64,000 bases of DNA from Lachnospiraceae bacterium (GCA_009777715.1 WRLH01000015.1:1-64000); one strand, 5' to 3'; positions 35,052 to 44,856 are shown, counted from the first letter of the stretch. Numbers and translations: made by a program. The notes: generated from the letters alone by a model not told the origin.

Positions 35052-36341
35052 ATGAATAACAAACTAACGAAAAATATCGGAATAAAAATCGCCTCGTTAT
35101 TATTCGCCGCCATTATGTGGGTGATTGTAACGAACCTTAACGACCCATTAGATACCAGGAATTTTGATAACGTCCCGGTCGGTATCATCAATACCCATCT
35201 GCTTGAGCAGTCAAGTCAGGTTTATGCGGTTTTGGAAGGCACAGATGTAATTAACCGGGTCACGGTCCGGGCCCCCCGCTCAGTTATCAGCAGGATTAAT
35301 GCTTCAAATATTGTCGCAAGGGCTGATCTTAATGATTTAAGCAGCCTTGATACAGTTGCGATTACCCTAAATGTTGATAATGCCAGCGCAACCGAGATAA
35401 ATGACATCTTTGGCAGTTCGAATATTCTCAAGCTGGAAATTGAAGACAGGGCCAGCCGAAATATTCCCATCACGCCCAATATTGTAGGCGAAATTACAGA
35501 CGGATATATGTGGGATGACGCTGCTATTTCCATTAACCCGACTTTTATCAGGGTCGTTGGCTTTGAATCGGTGGTTAATGAAATAAGATACGCTAGTTTT
35601 AGCTTTGATATCAACGGCATAACGACTGATATCAGGACAACTGCTGATGTTCATTTATTTGATGAAGACTGGAACAGGATTTTGACTGACCGAGTCAGTC
35701 AAGACATGGAGCAGGTTGCTATTTCAATTCCGATTCTGGAAACAAAAAGAGTCCCGATCCATTATACCGTTACCGGGACTCCGGCAAATGGTTTTAGGAT
35801 AAACGGCGACGACCTTATTAGCCGTTCAGATGTCTATGTTGCAGGGAGCGAGCGGAACTCAACGATTCATGAGCTTACGGAAATCGTTATTCCCGGTGAC
35901 GTAGTCGATTTAAGCGATGCCACCGAAACTTTAATCAAGAACCTTAATCTTAATGACTATCTGCCATCGAATATCCGTTTAGTGAATAGCGATGAAAGTA
36001 CCCTTAGGATTAGCATTGGCGTTGAGGAAGAAGCTTCCCGGCCGATTACTTTACAGGAAAGCCAGCTGCGGATTATCAATGTCCCTGATGGCTTCCAAGC
36101 AAGCTTAGGTGAGCTTACTGAAACCCAGCCGATTAATTTAATTGGCTTACAAAGGGATCTAAATTTGATTATCCCGGCAAGCATTATTGGCGAGATTGAT
36201 GTTGCGCGGTGGATGGCGAACCGGAATATGGCGCAGCTAAACGAAGGAAATTACCAGATTCCGGTCGAAGTCAGTTTTGGCAGCAATATTACTGTGGCAA
36301 ATACAATCACCGTATTGGTGCATTTTTCAGAAGTGTATTAG
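35052..36341 (+). CDS. cdaR: CdaR (YbbR-domain regulator of CdaA)
   Basis: Membrane-anchored regulator of the diadenylate cyclase, about 429 residues. One N-terminal helix (about 10-28, IASLLFAAIMWVIVTN) is followed by about four YbbR repeats on the outer side (near 45-130, 135-215, 225-310 and 335-425). The start is the ATG at 35052; an ATG at 35037 five codons upstream overlaps the GGGG ribosome site. It lies between cdaA and glmM as in other Bacillota. It is not related to the sugar-diacid regulator that shares the name CdaR. Confidence 0.9.
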   Translation: MNNKLTKNIGIKIASLLFAAIMWVIVTNLNDPLDTRNFDNVPVGIINTHLLEQSSQVYAVLEGTDVINRVTVRAPRSVISRINASNIVARADLNDLSSLDTVAITLNVDNASATEINDIFGSSNILKLEIEDRASRNIPITPNIVGEITDGYMWDDAAISINPTFIRVVGFESVVNEIRYASFSFDINGITTDIRTTADVHLFDEDWNRILTDRVSQDMEQVAISIPILETKRVPIHYTVTGTPANGFRINGDDLISRSDVYVAGSERNSTIHELTEIVIPGDVVDLSDATETLIKNLNLNDYLPSNIRLVNSDESTLRISIGVEEEASRPITLQESQLRIINVPDGFQASLGELTETQPINLIGLQRDLNLIIPASIIGEIDVARWMANRNMAQLNEGNYQIPVEVSFGSNITVANTITVLVHFSEVY

Positions 36342-36357
36342 GGGACGGAGGTAAAAA

Positions 36358-37707
36358 ATGGCAAAAATGTTTGGGACTGATGGGATTCGCGGGATTGCGA
36401 ATGATTTTTTGACACCAATGCTGGCAATGCAGCTAGGCCAGGCCGGGGCTTTTGTCCTGACGAAAGGAAACGACCATAAACCAACGATAATGGTGGGGTG
36501 CGACACGAGGATATCAAGTGATATGCTGGCAAGTGCCTTGATGGCAGGGATTTGCTCGGTTGGCGCAAACGCGGTTTATCTGGGTGTTTTGCCGACTCCG
36601 GCTGTTGCTTATCTGACCAAGAAATACAAGGTTGAAGCCGGGGTAGTTATTTCCGCTTCCCACAATGCAATGGAGTTTAACGGAGTCAAATTCTTTGACG
36701 GCAATGGTTTTAAGCTGCCTGATGAGTTAGAAGACGAAATCGAAAGAATCATCCTAAATGGAATGAAAGAAATAAAAACGCCGATTGGGGCCAGGGTCGG
36801 CAAAATAAAATACCGTACTGATGCCAGGGAAGAGTACATCAACTATGCGATGAGGAAAATGCACTGTGACCTTAAGGGAATGAAAATTGTCATTGATTGT
36901 GCCGAGGGTGCTTGTTTTTATACTTCAACCGAAGCATTAAAAGAGCTTGGGGCAGAGGTAATTGCTCTCCACACCAATCCGGACGGGACAAATATCAATG
37001 CCAATTGCGGCTCGACCCATATGGAAGAATTAAAAGCGCGGGTTGTTGCCGAAAATGCCAATGCCGGGCTGGCTTTTGACGGTGACGCTGACCGGATGCT
37101 TGCGGTTGACGAAAACGGCGACATTATTAACGGCGACCAAATCATGGCGATTGTTGGCCTCCATATGAAAAAAGAAGGAAAGCTTAATAATGATACGGTT
37201 GTGGCAACGGTAATGAGCAATTTGGGCTTCTTTAAGATGTGCGAAGAAAATGGAATCAAATACGAGCAGACAAAGGTCGGCGACCGTTATGTCCTTGAGC
37301 GGATGCGTGAAATCGGGGCAGCTTTGGGCGGCGAACAGTCAGGGCACATCATCTTCCTAAATGAAACAACCACCGGGGACGGTTTGCTTAGCGCCTTAAG
37401 CCTCCTTAGGGTCATGACCGAAACGAAAAAGCCTTTATCGGAACTAAGCAAAATCATGGAAATCTTGCCCCAAGCATTGGTTAATGCAAGTGTACCCAAT
37501 CACCGCAAAGAGGATTATATGGAGTACCCAGAGATAAAAGACGCGATTGACGCCCTAGGCAAGAAGTATGCCGGGGACGGCCGTGTCTTAATCAGGCCGT
37601 CAGGGACAGAGCCATTAGTGCGGGTGATGATTGAGGGTAAAGACAAGGATGTCATCAAGGCGGACGCGAAATCGCTGGCGGAGCTGATTCAAAATATTAT
37701 GTTGTAG
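36358..37707 (+). CDS. glmM: Phosphoglucosamine mutase GlmM
   Basis: Converts glucosamine-6-phosphate to glucosamine-1-phosphate for UDP-GlcNAc and wall synthesis; 449 residues, normal length. The N-terminus is MFGTDGIRGIAN. The catalytic serine is in VISASHN (about residue 100), the metal loop is DGDADRM (about 241), the sugar loop GGEQSGHI, and the C-terminal phosphate loop RPSGTEPLVRVM. GGACGGAGG precedes the ATG by 7 nt. Last gene of the cdaA-cdaR-glmM operon, whose product is inhibited by CdaA in other species. Confidence 0.97.
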   Translation: MAKMFGTDGIRGIANDFLTPMLAMQLGQAGAFVLTKGNDHKPTIMVGCDTRISSDMLASALMAGICSVGANAVYLGVLPTPAVAYLTKKYKVEAGVVISASHNAMEFNGVKFFDGNGFKLPDELEDEIERIILNGMKEIKTPIGARVGKIKYRTDAREEYINYAMRKMHCDLKGMKIVIDCAEGACFYTSTEALKELGAEVIALHTNPDGTNINANCGSTHMEELKARVVAENANAGLAFDGDADRMLAVDENGDIINGDQIMAIVGLHMKKEGKLNNDTVVATVMSNLGFFKMCEENGIKYEQTKVGDRYVLERMREIGAALGGEQSGHIIFLNETTTGDGLLSALSLLRVMTETKKPLSELSKIMEILPQALVNASVPNHRKEDYMEYPEIKDAIDALGKKYAGDGRVLIRPSGTEPLVRVMIEGKDKDVIKADAKSLAELIQNIML

Positions 37708-37718
37708 GGGGATATCAC

Positions 37719-37747
37719 TTGAGTATTTCCGCAAGCCGTGTTATACT
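37719..37747 (+). promoter_or_regulatory. Predicted promoter of the HPr-like gene
   Basis: TTGAGT (37719-37724), 17 bp, TATACT (37742-37747). Leader of about 24 nt with AGAGGAG 6 nt before the ATG at 37778. Confidence 0.75.
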
Positions 37748-37777
37748 ACACTTATCAACATAAAAGAGGAGTTTGTT

Positions 37778-38041
37778 ATGGTTAGTCAAAAAGTAATGAT
37801 AAAAAACCCGACTGGGCTTCATCTAAGGCCAGCTGGCATCCTATGTAAGGAAGCAATGCGATTCAAATCAGTTATTACATTTGTTTTCAGGCAAAATACA
37901 GCAAACGCAAAAAGCGTTTTAAGTGTTCTTGGAGCTTGTGTGAAATGCGGTGATGAGATTGAATTTATCTGCGATGGCGAGGACGAGGAAATAGCCCTAA
38001 AGACGCTGATAACAGCAATCGAGAATGGATTAGGAGAATAA
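37778..38041 (+). CDS. ptsH: HPr-family phosphocarrier protein
   Basis: Small phosphocarrier of 87 residues. His 15 is in GLHLRPAG with Arg 17, and Ser 46 is in NAKSVLSVL, so both the PTS phosphorylation site and the HPr-kinase site are present. That fits HPr rather than Crh, which lacks His 15. There are, unusually, three cysteines (Cys 23, and CVKCG near 54-57 followed by one in FICDG). It stands alone with its own promoter and a strong terminator; ptsI is not adjacent. It could link PTS state to catabolite control, relevant to the sugar locus downstream (inference). Confidence 0.88.
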   Translation: MVSQKVMIKNPTGLHLRPAGILCKEAMRFKSVITFVFRQNTANAKSVLSVLGACVKCGDEIEFICDGEDEEIALKTLITAIENGLGE

Positions 38042-38046
38042 CGTCG

Positions 38047-38074
38047 CCGCCCTATCAAAAGGGCGGTTTTTTTT
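38047..38074 (+). terminator. Strong intrinsic terminator after the HPr-like gene
   Basis: CCGCCCT/AGGGCGG stem with a 6-nt loop and eight T (38067-38074). GGAAGGAG, the leuA ribosome site, starts immediately after the T run, so leuA would be expressed only by read-through or from a promoter not seen. Confidence 0.92.
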
Positions 38075-38094
38075 GGAAGGAGTACCGATATATC

Positions 38095-39768
38095 ATGAAC
38101 TTCAAACGTTACATTAGAAACCCCATCGTGAATTTTCCTGAGCGGACATGGACAAATAATGAGCTGATAAAAGCCCCGCTTTGGTGCAGTGTTGATCTGC
38201 GCGACGGAAACCAAGCCCTGATTGAGCCAATGGTCGTCGCGGAAAAAATCGAAATGTTCCAGTTCCTAGTTGGCCTTGGTTTTAAGGAAATAGAAATCGG
38301 CTTCCCCTCGGCAAGCCAGATTGAATTTGACTTTATCCGCCAGCTGATTGAACGGAAGCTAGTCCCGGCCGGCGTGAAGCTGCAAGTGCTTGTCCAATGC
38401 CGCGAAGAACTAATCGACCGGACCTTTGAAGCAATTAAGGGCTTAGATGAAGCGATAATCCATATCTATAATTCTACCTCAACCCTGCAAAGGGATGTTG
38501 TTTTTAATAAAGACAAACAAGGAATTACCCAGATTGCGGTCGAAGCGGCCAGAATGGTAAAGGAAAGGGCCAAAAGCTTCCCCGGCCAGATATGGCTTGA
38601 GTATTCGCCGGAAAGCTTTACCGGGACCGAACTGGAGTTCGCCCTTGAAATTTGTACGGCTGTCCAGCATGAATGGCAGCCAACCAAAGAAAATCCCTTG
38701 ATTATCAATCTGCCCTCAACAATTGAAATGACAATGCCAAACGTCTTTGCTGACCGGATTGAGTGGATGCACCGCCGCTTTGAAAACCGCGAGGCGATTA
38801 TCCTTTCCGTCCACCCCCACAATGACCGGGGAACCGGAGTTGCGGCGGCTGAACTTGCGCTTCTGGCCGGAGCAGACCGGATTGAGGGGACTTTGTTTGG
38901 CAATGGCGAGCGGACAGGCAATGTTGACATCTTGACCCTTGCTTATAATATGTTTTCCCAAGGCATAGACCCGGAGCTAAAAATCAACCAAGTTAATGAC
39001 ATCATCGAAATATATGAACGCTGCTGTAAAATTCCCGTCCACCCCCGCCACCCTTATGCCGGGGAACTGGTTTTTACGGCTTTTTCCGGCTCTCATCAAG
39101 ACGCAATCAATAAAGGAGTCGCGGCAATGCGGGCCCGCAACAATGAATTTTGGCAAGTTCCGTATCTTCCGATTGACCCAATGGATATCGGCCGCGAGTA
39201 TGAGCCGATTGTGCGGATTAATTCCCAGTCGGGCAAGGGCGGAGTGGCGTTTGTGCTTGACACTTATTTTGGCTTCAAGCTGCCTAAGGGAATGCACAAA
39301 GAATTTTCCAATATTATCCAGAAAATATCGGAACAGCAAGGCGAGGTTTCACCTGATGAAATCATGAAAAGCTTCAAAGAGACTTATCTTGACAAAAAAG
39401 AACCGCTTCATTTCCGCAAGCTAAAGGTTGATGATTTTAGCGCAGAGCAAGAAACCAAAACCGATTTTGACACAAAAGTTTATGTAACTTATACTTATTA
39501 CGGTGAAGAAAAAGAATTCGAAGCAATTGGCAATGGCCCGATTGACGCGGTAAAACGCGGCTTGGTTGAGATTACTGGCGTGCGGCTTAAGGTGCTGGAT
39601 TATGAACAGCACGCCTTACAAAGCGGCTCGGACTCCCAGGCAGCCGCCTATATCCACTTAATGAATGCTGACACAGGTGCGGTCACTTATGGCGTAGGAG
39701 TCAGCTCCAACATTACCCGCGCTTCGGTGAGGGCAGTCTTTTCAGCGGTTAACCGTCTGGGGCTTTAA
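38095..39768 (+). CDS. leuA: 2-isopropylmalate synthase LeuA (long form)
   Basis: First committed enzyme of leucine synthesis, joining acetyl-CoA and 2-oxoisovalerate; 557 residues, the length of the long LeuA type found in actinobacteria, some Bacillota and fungi. The TIM-barrel domain has DLRDGNQAL (metal ligand and catalytic Arg), HPHNDRGTG and GNGERTGNVD; a C-terminal regulatory domain (about 430-557) should bind leucine. GGAAGGAG precedes the ATG at 38095. No other leu gene is adjacent, and the gene is isolated between an HPr-like gene and a sugar two-component system. Control by a leader peptide or T-box was not seen. Confidence 0.94.
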   Translation: MNFKRYIRNPIVNFPERTWTNNELIKAPLWCSVDLRDGNQALIEPMVVAEKIEMFQFLVGLGFKEIEIGFPSASQIEFDFIRQLIERKLVPAGVKLQVLVQCREELIDRTFEAIKGLDEAIIHIYNSTSTLQRDVVFNKDKQGITQIAVEAARMVKERAKSFPGQIWLEYSPESFTGTELEFALEICTAVQHEWQPTKENPLIINLPSTIEMTMPNVFADRIEWMHRRFENREAIILSVHPHNDRGTGVAAAELALLAGADRIEGTLFGNGERTGNVDILTLAYNMFSQGIDPELKINQVNDIIEIYERCCKIPVHPRHPYAGELVFTAFSGSHQDAINKGVAAMRARNNEFWQVPYLPIDPMDIGREYEPIVRINSQSGKGGVAFVLDTYFGFKLPKGMHKEFSNIIQKISEQQGEVSPDEIMKSFKETYLDKKEPLHFRKLKVDDFSAEQETKTDFDTKVYVTYTYYGEEKEFEAIGNGPIDAVKRGLVEITGVRLKVLDYEQHALQSGSDSQAAAYIHLMNADTGAVTYGVGVSSNITRASVRAVFSAVNRLGL

Positions 39769-39788
39769 TAATAAGGATGGATTTGCCT

Positions 39789-41429
39789 ATGCAAAATTTG
39801 CCGATGCAAATTACGGAAAGGATAAAGAAAATCAGCGGTTTTTTTGCCCGGATATGGCGGCGGACTTCGATTAAGCTGGCAATCATCTTTATCCTGACCC
39901 AGCTGCCCTTATATTACAGCGGAATCCAGATATACAACTGGGGCGTAAATGTAATCAGGAATGACGTCATCAGCCGTGACTTAGAAAGCCTTAATTATTA
40001 TCTTGATGATCTTGAGAAAATGGTTGACCGGGTCAAGTATCTCCAGACGACGTTTCTTGGCAGCAGGGAAATAAATGTTTATGCCAACCGCTATCCCGGC
40101 ATGAATATTTACGACCAAAGTGTTTACCTTAACCGGATTCGGGAATCACTTTTATCCATCAACAACAGCTCGCGTTTTCTGGATAATGTCATTGCATACA
40201 TTCCTAAGCTTCAGATGACAATCGAAGCTTCGGGGCGGCACTCATTAATGAGTGAAAAAGACTTAGAAATCGCCTTGGCACAAAACTTTACAAATCCATC
40301 GGGTATGCAAATCCACGGTTCAACGCTTTTCCTTAATATGCCCTATCCGCCATTTTACAGCCACTATCTTGAAACACCCTTTTATGCCGTCACCGCTTTC
40401 TTTTCCCTGTCCGAGCTTAGCCGTACCCTCATGCCGCTAAAGCTTGATGACAGTTTTTTATGCCTGTTTGATGATGACGGCATGATCTTGGCGGCAGTCG
40501 GCGAACCGCCTGTGCCGATTGCTAATATCTTGCTTTCGGCTGATGTGGCCAGCGGCCATCTGATCCTAAATAATGACGGCGAGCGTTATTTGGCAATCCA
40601 CGCGCATTCGCCTTATTTTGGCTATCGGCTTATGCACATCGTTTCGGAGGATTTGATTTTTGATGACATCAGGGATTATCAGCACCGGATCTGGATATTT
40701 TCGCTGATTGCCGGAATAATTGTCGTAATTTTCCTTTACGCGATGGTCAGAAGCATTAACAAGCTGATTAAGGAAAGTTATGAACAAAAACTAATGCTCA
40801 AAAACTCCGAGTTAAATCAATTGCAAGCGCAAATCAACCCTCATTTCATTTATAACAGTTACTATTTGCTCCACCGCTTGATTAAGGGCGAGGATAAAGA
40901 AAAGGCGATGAATTTTTCCCGGCAGATGGGCGTTTATTTCAAATACATTGTTGGCAATGTTGGGACAATGGCCCCGCTTCACCGCGAGATAGAACACGCG
41001 CGTATCTATGCTTTAATCCAAGCGGAACGTTTTGAAGGCAGGATTGAGGTCTCGTTTGAGGACACTCCGGCTGGTTTTGACAAAGTGGAAACGCCGCGCC
41101 TGATTCTCCAACCAGTCCTTGAAAACGCTTTTGAACATGGTTTTGCTGATACCTTGGAAAATGGTTTTTTGATTGTGAAATTCGTCGTTTCTGAATCCTC
41201 GGTATTGATTATGGTTGATGATAACGGTGAACGCCTTAGTGATGATGACATCGATGACTTAAACCTAATGATTAGGACTGGCGATTTGAACCGCGAGGAC
41301 AAAGTCGGGCTGATGAATATCAACCGCCGCCTTAAAATCACTTTTGGCGAGGGCGGTTATCTAAAGCTTAAACGGTCATATCTTGGCGGGTTATGCGTTG
41401 AGATAAGGCTGGAGAGGGTAAAGGTGTAA
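39789..41429 (+). CDS. YesM-type sensor histidine kinase
   Basis: Membrane sensor kinase of about 546 residues. Helix 1 (about 25-47), a large outer sensing domain (about 50-290), helix 2 (about 295-317), a short linker, then a His_kinase domain with LQAQINPHFIYNSYYLL (His about 352) and a HATPase domain ending GLMNINRRL. It is the class that pairs with AraC-type regulators to control sugar ABC importers. The start is uncertain: the ATG at 39789 has AAGGA about 10 nt upstream; an ATG at 39777 is also in frame. Only 20 nt separate it from leuA. The regulator starts 7 nt downstream. Confidence 0.92.
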   Translation: MQNLPMQITERIKKISGFFARIWRRTSIKLAIIFILTQLPLYYSGIQIYNWGVNVIRNDVISRDLESLNYYLDDLEKMVDRVKYLQTTFLGSREINVYANRYPGMNIYDQSVYLNRIRESLLSINNSSRFLDNVIAYIPKLQMTIEASGRHSLMSEKDLEIALAQNFTNPSGMQIHGSTLFLNMPYPPFYSHYLETPFYAVTAFFSLSELSRTLMPLKLDDSFLCLFDDDGMILAAVGEPPVPIANILLSADVASGHLILNNDGERYLAIHAHSPYFGYRLMHIVSEDLIFDDIRDYQHRIWIFSLIAGIIVVIFLYAMVRSINKLIKESYEQKLMLKNSELNQLQAQINPHFIYNSYYLLHRLIKGEDKEKAMNFSRQMGVYFKYIVGNVGTMAPLHREIEHARIYALIQAERFEGRIEVSFEDTPAGFDKVETPRLILQPVLENAFEHGFADTLENGFLIVKFVVSESSVLIMVDDNGERLSDDDIDDLNLMIRTGDLNREDKVGLMNINRRLKITFGEGGYLKLKRSYLGGLCVEIRLERVKV

Positions 41430-41436
41430 AAGATAA

Positions 41437-43011
41437 ATGTATAATATTCTGATTGTTGATGATGAACGCCCGGTTGTAAGCTGGCTTTATGAACTCTTAA
41501 ACCGCTCATTATCTTTTGAAGCCGAAATCCATACGGCTTATTCCGCCATTGACGCGATGGGAATCGTTGATACGCATCTTTTGGACATCGTTATCTCTGA
41601 TATCCGGATGCCAAGAATGAGCGGGCTTGAGTTAATGCGGTATATCAAAGAAAAGCAAACCAGCACGCACATTATTTTTTTGACGGGATTTAATGAGTTT
41701 GATTCTGTTTATGAAGCAATCGGGCATGATAATGTCCAATATCTCTTAAAAACAGAGGAAGATGACGCTCTGCTAGCTGCTATTGATAAAGCCCATGCCG
41801 CCATCGAAGCAAAGCAGAAAGCAATACTTTTGGCCAATCGGAAAGAAGAGTTGTTAAGGCTTTTAAATAACCGTGACTATCTAATGCGTTTTCTTGACAA
41901 TGCAATTTCATATGATGATTTTATTGGAAAAAATTGCCAATTAAGCTTAAAAGTTGATTTCCGTAAGGAAATGTATCTTGCCTTATGCCATATCCCAATT
42001 GTCCCGGAAAACCGCCATGATGTTTTTGCCGGGCTTTATTTATTGGCGGCTGAAATCATGGGCGGGGCATTTTTAATTGACCAGGCCGATTATAGCGAAT
42101 CATTTATCTTATGGTTTATCCAGCCGCTTATCAAAACCGGGAGCAATGAAGCGATTTCCCGCCTTGATCGGATTATTGCCGATGCCGCCGCCCATTTACA
42201 GCTTGAAATGGCAATTGTCATCTCAAATGGGCTGGCCCAGCCAAACACTCTTCCTAGAGTCCTGCCATTGGCAATTGGCAAGCAAAGCCTTTTAGCCAAT
42301 ATGGGCAGCGGGGTGGCCGTGCCTTATGATGTCGATACGAAAGCGGATAAAGACCAGATTTCCGGAAGCCTGTCCGGGCAGTTCTTACTCTTCCGGCAAA
42401 TGCTTGAGCTTAACCGCCGTGATGACTGCCTTAGTCTCTTAGACAAACTGCTTGCCCCACTTAAGCAAGCCAAAAGCCTTAATGATGTTTCATTAATTGA
42501 GCTATATTTATCTGTTGCAACCCATATTCTTTCATATTCCAATGCCTGTAACATCACCCAGGCACTTTCATTTCGGATTGGAATGGGGCGTTTGTCCCGC
42601 TTGCATGATTTTTCCGGCTGGAATGAGGCAAAGGCTTACCTTAAAGATGTGTGCATTGCCATTTTTGACGAGATGAAAGATAAGCCAATGGAAAAAAAGG
42701 GAACGGTCGTTAATCAATTAAAGCAGCATATTAATGCCAATTTGGGCGGTGACCTTTCCTTAACTTCCCTTAGCCGCGAACTCCATTACAACGCCTCTTA
42801 CCTATCGCGCTTATTTAAAGCAGAGGCCGGGCAAAACCTCTTTGACTATATCACCGAATGCCGCTTGATAAAAGCAGCGGAAGAGCTAAAGAAGTCCCCA
42901 GAATCAATTTATCTGGTGGCAAAAAGCTTTGGCTTTGACAATCCATCATATTTTACCAAGGTCTTTAAGCAAACATACGGCCTCACTCCGCAGGAATACC
43001 GGGAGCGGTAA
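41437..43011 (+). CDS. YesN-type response regulator with AraC DNA-binding domain
   Basis: Response regulator of 524 residues: a receiver domain (about 1-120, Asp 55 in ISDIRMPRMSG, acidic pair DD at 8-9), a long linker of unknown fold (about 130-410), and a C-terminal AraC helix-turn-helix pair (about 425-522) with GGDLSLTSLSRELHYNASYLSRLFKAEAG and a second part ending in FTKVFKQTYGLTPQEYRE. Together with the kinase just upstream it should activate the transporter and glycosidase genes that start at 43132. The ribosome site is poor (AAGATAA), suggesting coupling to the kinase. Confidence 0.93.
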   Translation: MYNILIVDDERPVVSWLYELLNRSLSFEAEIHTAYSAIDAMGIVDTHLLDIVISDIRMPRMSGLELMRYIKEKQTSTHIIFLTGFNEFDSVYEAIGHDNVQYLLKTEEDDALLAAIDKAHAAIEAKQKAILLANRKEELLRLLNNRDYLMRFLDNAISYDDFIGKNCQLSLKVDFRKEMYLALCHIPIVPENRHDVFAGLYLLAAEIMGGAFLIDQADYSESFILWFIQPLIKTGSNEAISRLDRIIADAAAHLQLEMAIVISNGLAQPNTLPRVLPLAIGKQSLLANMGSGVAVPYDVDTKADKDQISGSLSGQFLLFRQMLELNRRDDCLSLLDKLLAPLKQAKSLNDVSLIELYLSVATHILSYSNACNITQALSFRIGMGRLSRLHDFSGWNEAKAYLKDVCIAIFDEMKDKPMEKKGTVVNQLKQHINANLGGDLSLTSLSRELHYNASYLSRLFKAEAGQNLFDYITECRLIKAAEELKKSPESIYLVAKSFGFDNPSYFTKVFKQTYGLTPQEYRER

Positions 43012-43051
43012 AATAAGTAAAGATAGTGCCAGAAAAGTAAAAACCTTTTGA

Positions 43052-43080
43052 TTTTCATTTCCGGCGAACCTTTTTATAAT
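43052..43080 (+). promoter_or_regulatory. Predicted promoter of the glycan-use operon
   Basis: TATAAT (43075-43080) with a weak -35 TTTTCA (43052-43057), 17 bp. The weak -35 fits a promoter that needs an activator such as the YesN-type regulator. No CcpA-type site was recognised in the 120-nt spacer. Confidence 0.55.
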
Positions 43081-43131
43081 TTGGGTATAAGGATCATATT
43101 TTCCCCAAAACTATTATATGGAGGTAGTGAA

Positions 43132-44856
43132 ATGCAAATGAAGAAGTTATTGGCCCTCGTGCTTTCTGTCATCATGGCGTTTAGTATCATCGCCTGTGGG
43201 AGCAGCACAGATTCACCCCAACAAGGCGGCACAAGTAGTACTCAAAGTGGTACTGCTTCGGATTCGGCATCATCAACTGATGCACAACCCGACGCTGTTT
43301 TTGACCCGATGGCAAAGTATGACCCAGCCATCACCGTCACAACTGCGATTTCGCTTGATGACGAAATGCAGAATTACTTAGGCATCAAAAGTGATTTACT
43401 TGAAAACAACAACTGGATTAATGCTTACAGAAATGAACTTGGTATTGATGTTTCGATTGACTGGGCTGTCCCGAACACCCAATATGAGCAGAAGCTTAAC
43501 TCAACTATTATTGCTAACGACCTTCCCGATATTATCGCGGTTAATGCGCAGCAGTTAAGGCTTTTAGTCCGTAATGGCATGGCCGCGGATCTGACCGATG
43601 TATTCGAGCAATACGCTTCACCATTTACCAGAGAAATGATGGAAGCTGATGGCTATATGGGCTTGACCGAAGCGACAATTGATGGCAGGCTGATGGCTAT
43701 TCCGCTGGTGCAAGGTAACGTTGATGACTCAAATATGCTGTGGATTCGCAAAGACTGGATGGATCAGCTTGGAAAAACCGCACCAAAAACGATTGATGAA
43801 TTGATTGAGCTTGCCGAAGCTTTTATGGAAGCCGATCTTGACGGAACAGGCCAGGCATATGGGCTTGGTGTTACGACAGGCTCATGGATTAGTTTCCTTG
43901 GCGGCGGCTGGGGTGACCTGCCCGGTTTCTTTGAAGGTTTTGGCGCCTATCCCCATGCTTGGCTTGACATTGATGGCAAGGCAGCTTTTGGGCGGATTCA
44001 GCCGGAAATGCGTGATGCACTCGCGAAATTAGCCGGAATGTACGAAAGCGGAGTTATCCACCGCGAATTTGCAACAAGGGATCTGACAGAAGACATTGCT
44101 GCCGGCCGTGTCGGTATCATGTATGGACAGCACTGGAATTCATTCTGGCCGCTCCAGATGAATATTGACAACAATCCTCACGCGGACTGGCTGCCATTCC
44201 CAATCCCCACGGTTGACGGTTCTCCCGGCATATCAATGCTTGGCAATAGTGCATGGACATTCTATGTCGTTAATCCTGATTTTGCCAATCCGGAGGCAGT
44301 TGTTAAGCTTTACAACTTCCATTATGCCGTAGACTGCGCCTTAAGCCCCGATTATGACGGTGACCAATTCCATATCGGCGGCGACCGGGTCCAGGAACAG
44401 CCGGAATCAGCTTTTAACTGGAGTATTGTCAAAGGCTTTTATCCGACCCAGAACCTCTTTATCCACCGCGGCCTAAAGGCATATTTTGCCGGTGACGAAT
44501 CAGTTCGTGAAATCGGCTGGATAAATGACGCTGTCACTTCGACATTAGAATACGAAGAAGACCCGATCGGCAATGCGGTCAGCTGGGGCGGATATCGCTG
44601 GTCAGGGCCCGAAGGAGCGTTCTCGGTCATTGACTATTACCAGACTAATAAGCACACCATCTACAACCTGCTTAATTATTCGACTGACGCGATGGCTGAA
44701 TACAATACCACCTTGGACGACATGAGCATTACGACTTTTAGCAGAATTATCATGGGCGTAGACCCGATTGAAGAATTTGACACCTTTGTCGCCGACTGGT
44801 GGCGTTTGGGTGGCGAAACCATCACCAACGAAGTAAACTATGAATTAGGCAGATAA
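43132..44856 (+). CDS. Extracellular solute-binding lipoprotein (LplA-like)
   Basis: Binding protein of a carbohydrate ABC importer, about 574 residues. A signal peptide ends in a lipobox, SIIACGSS (Cys about 22), followed by a Ser/Thr/Gln-rich linker (about 23-50) and a two-lobe family 1-type domain. The length and the neighbouring YtcP/LplB-type permeases point to oligosaccharide uptake. The start is the ATG at 43132, with GGAGG 7 nt upstream; an upstream in-frame start adds 28 residues that would hide the signal peptide. First gene of the operon, followed by a strong hairpin that could keep its message level above that of the permeases. Confidence 0.93.
   Translation: MQMKKLLALVLSVIMAFSIIACGSSTDSPQQGGTSSTQSGTASDSASSTDAQPDAVFDPMAKYDPAITVTTAISLDDEMQNYLGIKSDLLENNNWINAYRNELGIDVSIDWAVPNTQYEQKLNSTIIANDLPDIIAVNAQQLRLLVRNGMAADLTDVFEQYASPFTREMMEADGYMGLTEATIDGRLMAIPLVQGNVDDSNMLWIRKDWMDQLGKTAPKTIDELIELAEAFMEADLDGTGQAYGLGVTTGSWISFLGGGWGDLPGFFEGFGAYPHAWLDIDGKAAFGRIQPEMRDALAKLAGMYESGVIHREFATRDLTEDIAAGRVGIMYGQHWNSFWPLQMNIDNNPHADWLPFPIPTVDGSPGISMLGNSAWTFYVVNPDFANPEAVVKLYNFHYAVDCALSPDYDGDQFHIGGDRVQEQPESAFNWSIVKGFYPTQNLFIHRGLKAYFAGDESVREIGWINDAVTSTLEYEEDPIGNAVSWGGYRWSGPEGAFSVIDYYQTNKHTIYNLLNYSTDAMAEYNTTLDDMSITTFSRIIMGVDPIEEFDTFVADWWRLGGETITNEVNYELGR

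Noticed and set aside
43012-43131. Search for a CcpA (cre) operator before the glycan operon
   Set aside because: No convincing match was found by eye, so catabolite control is not claimed.
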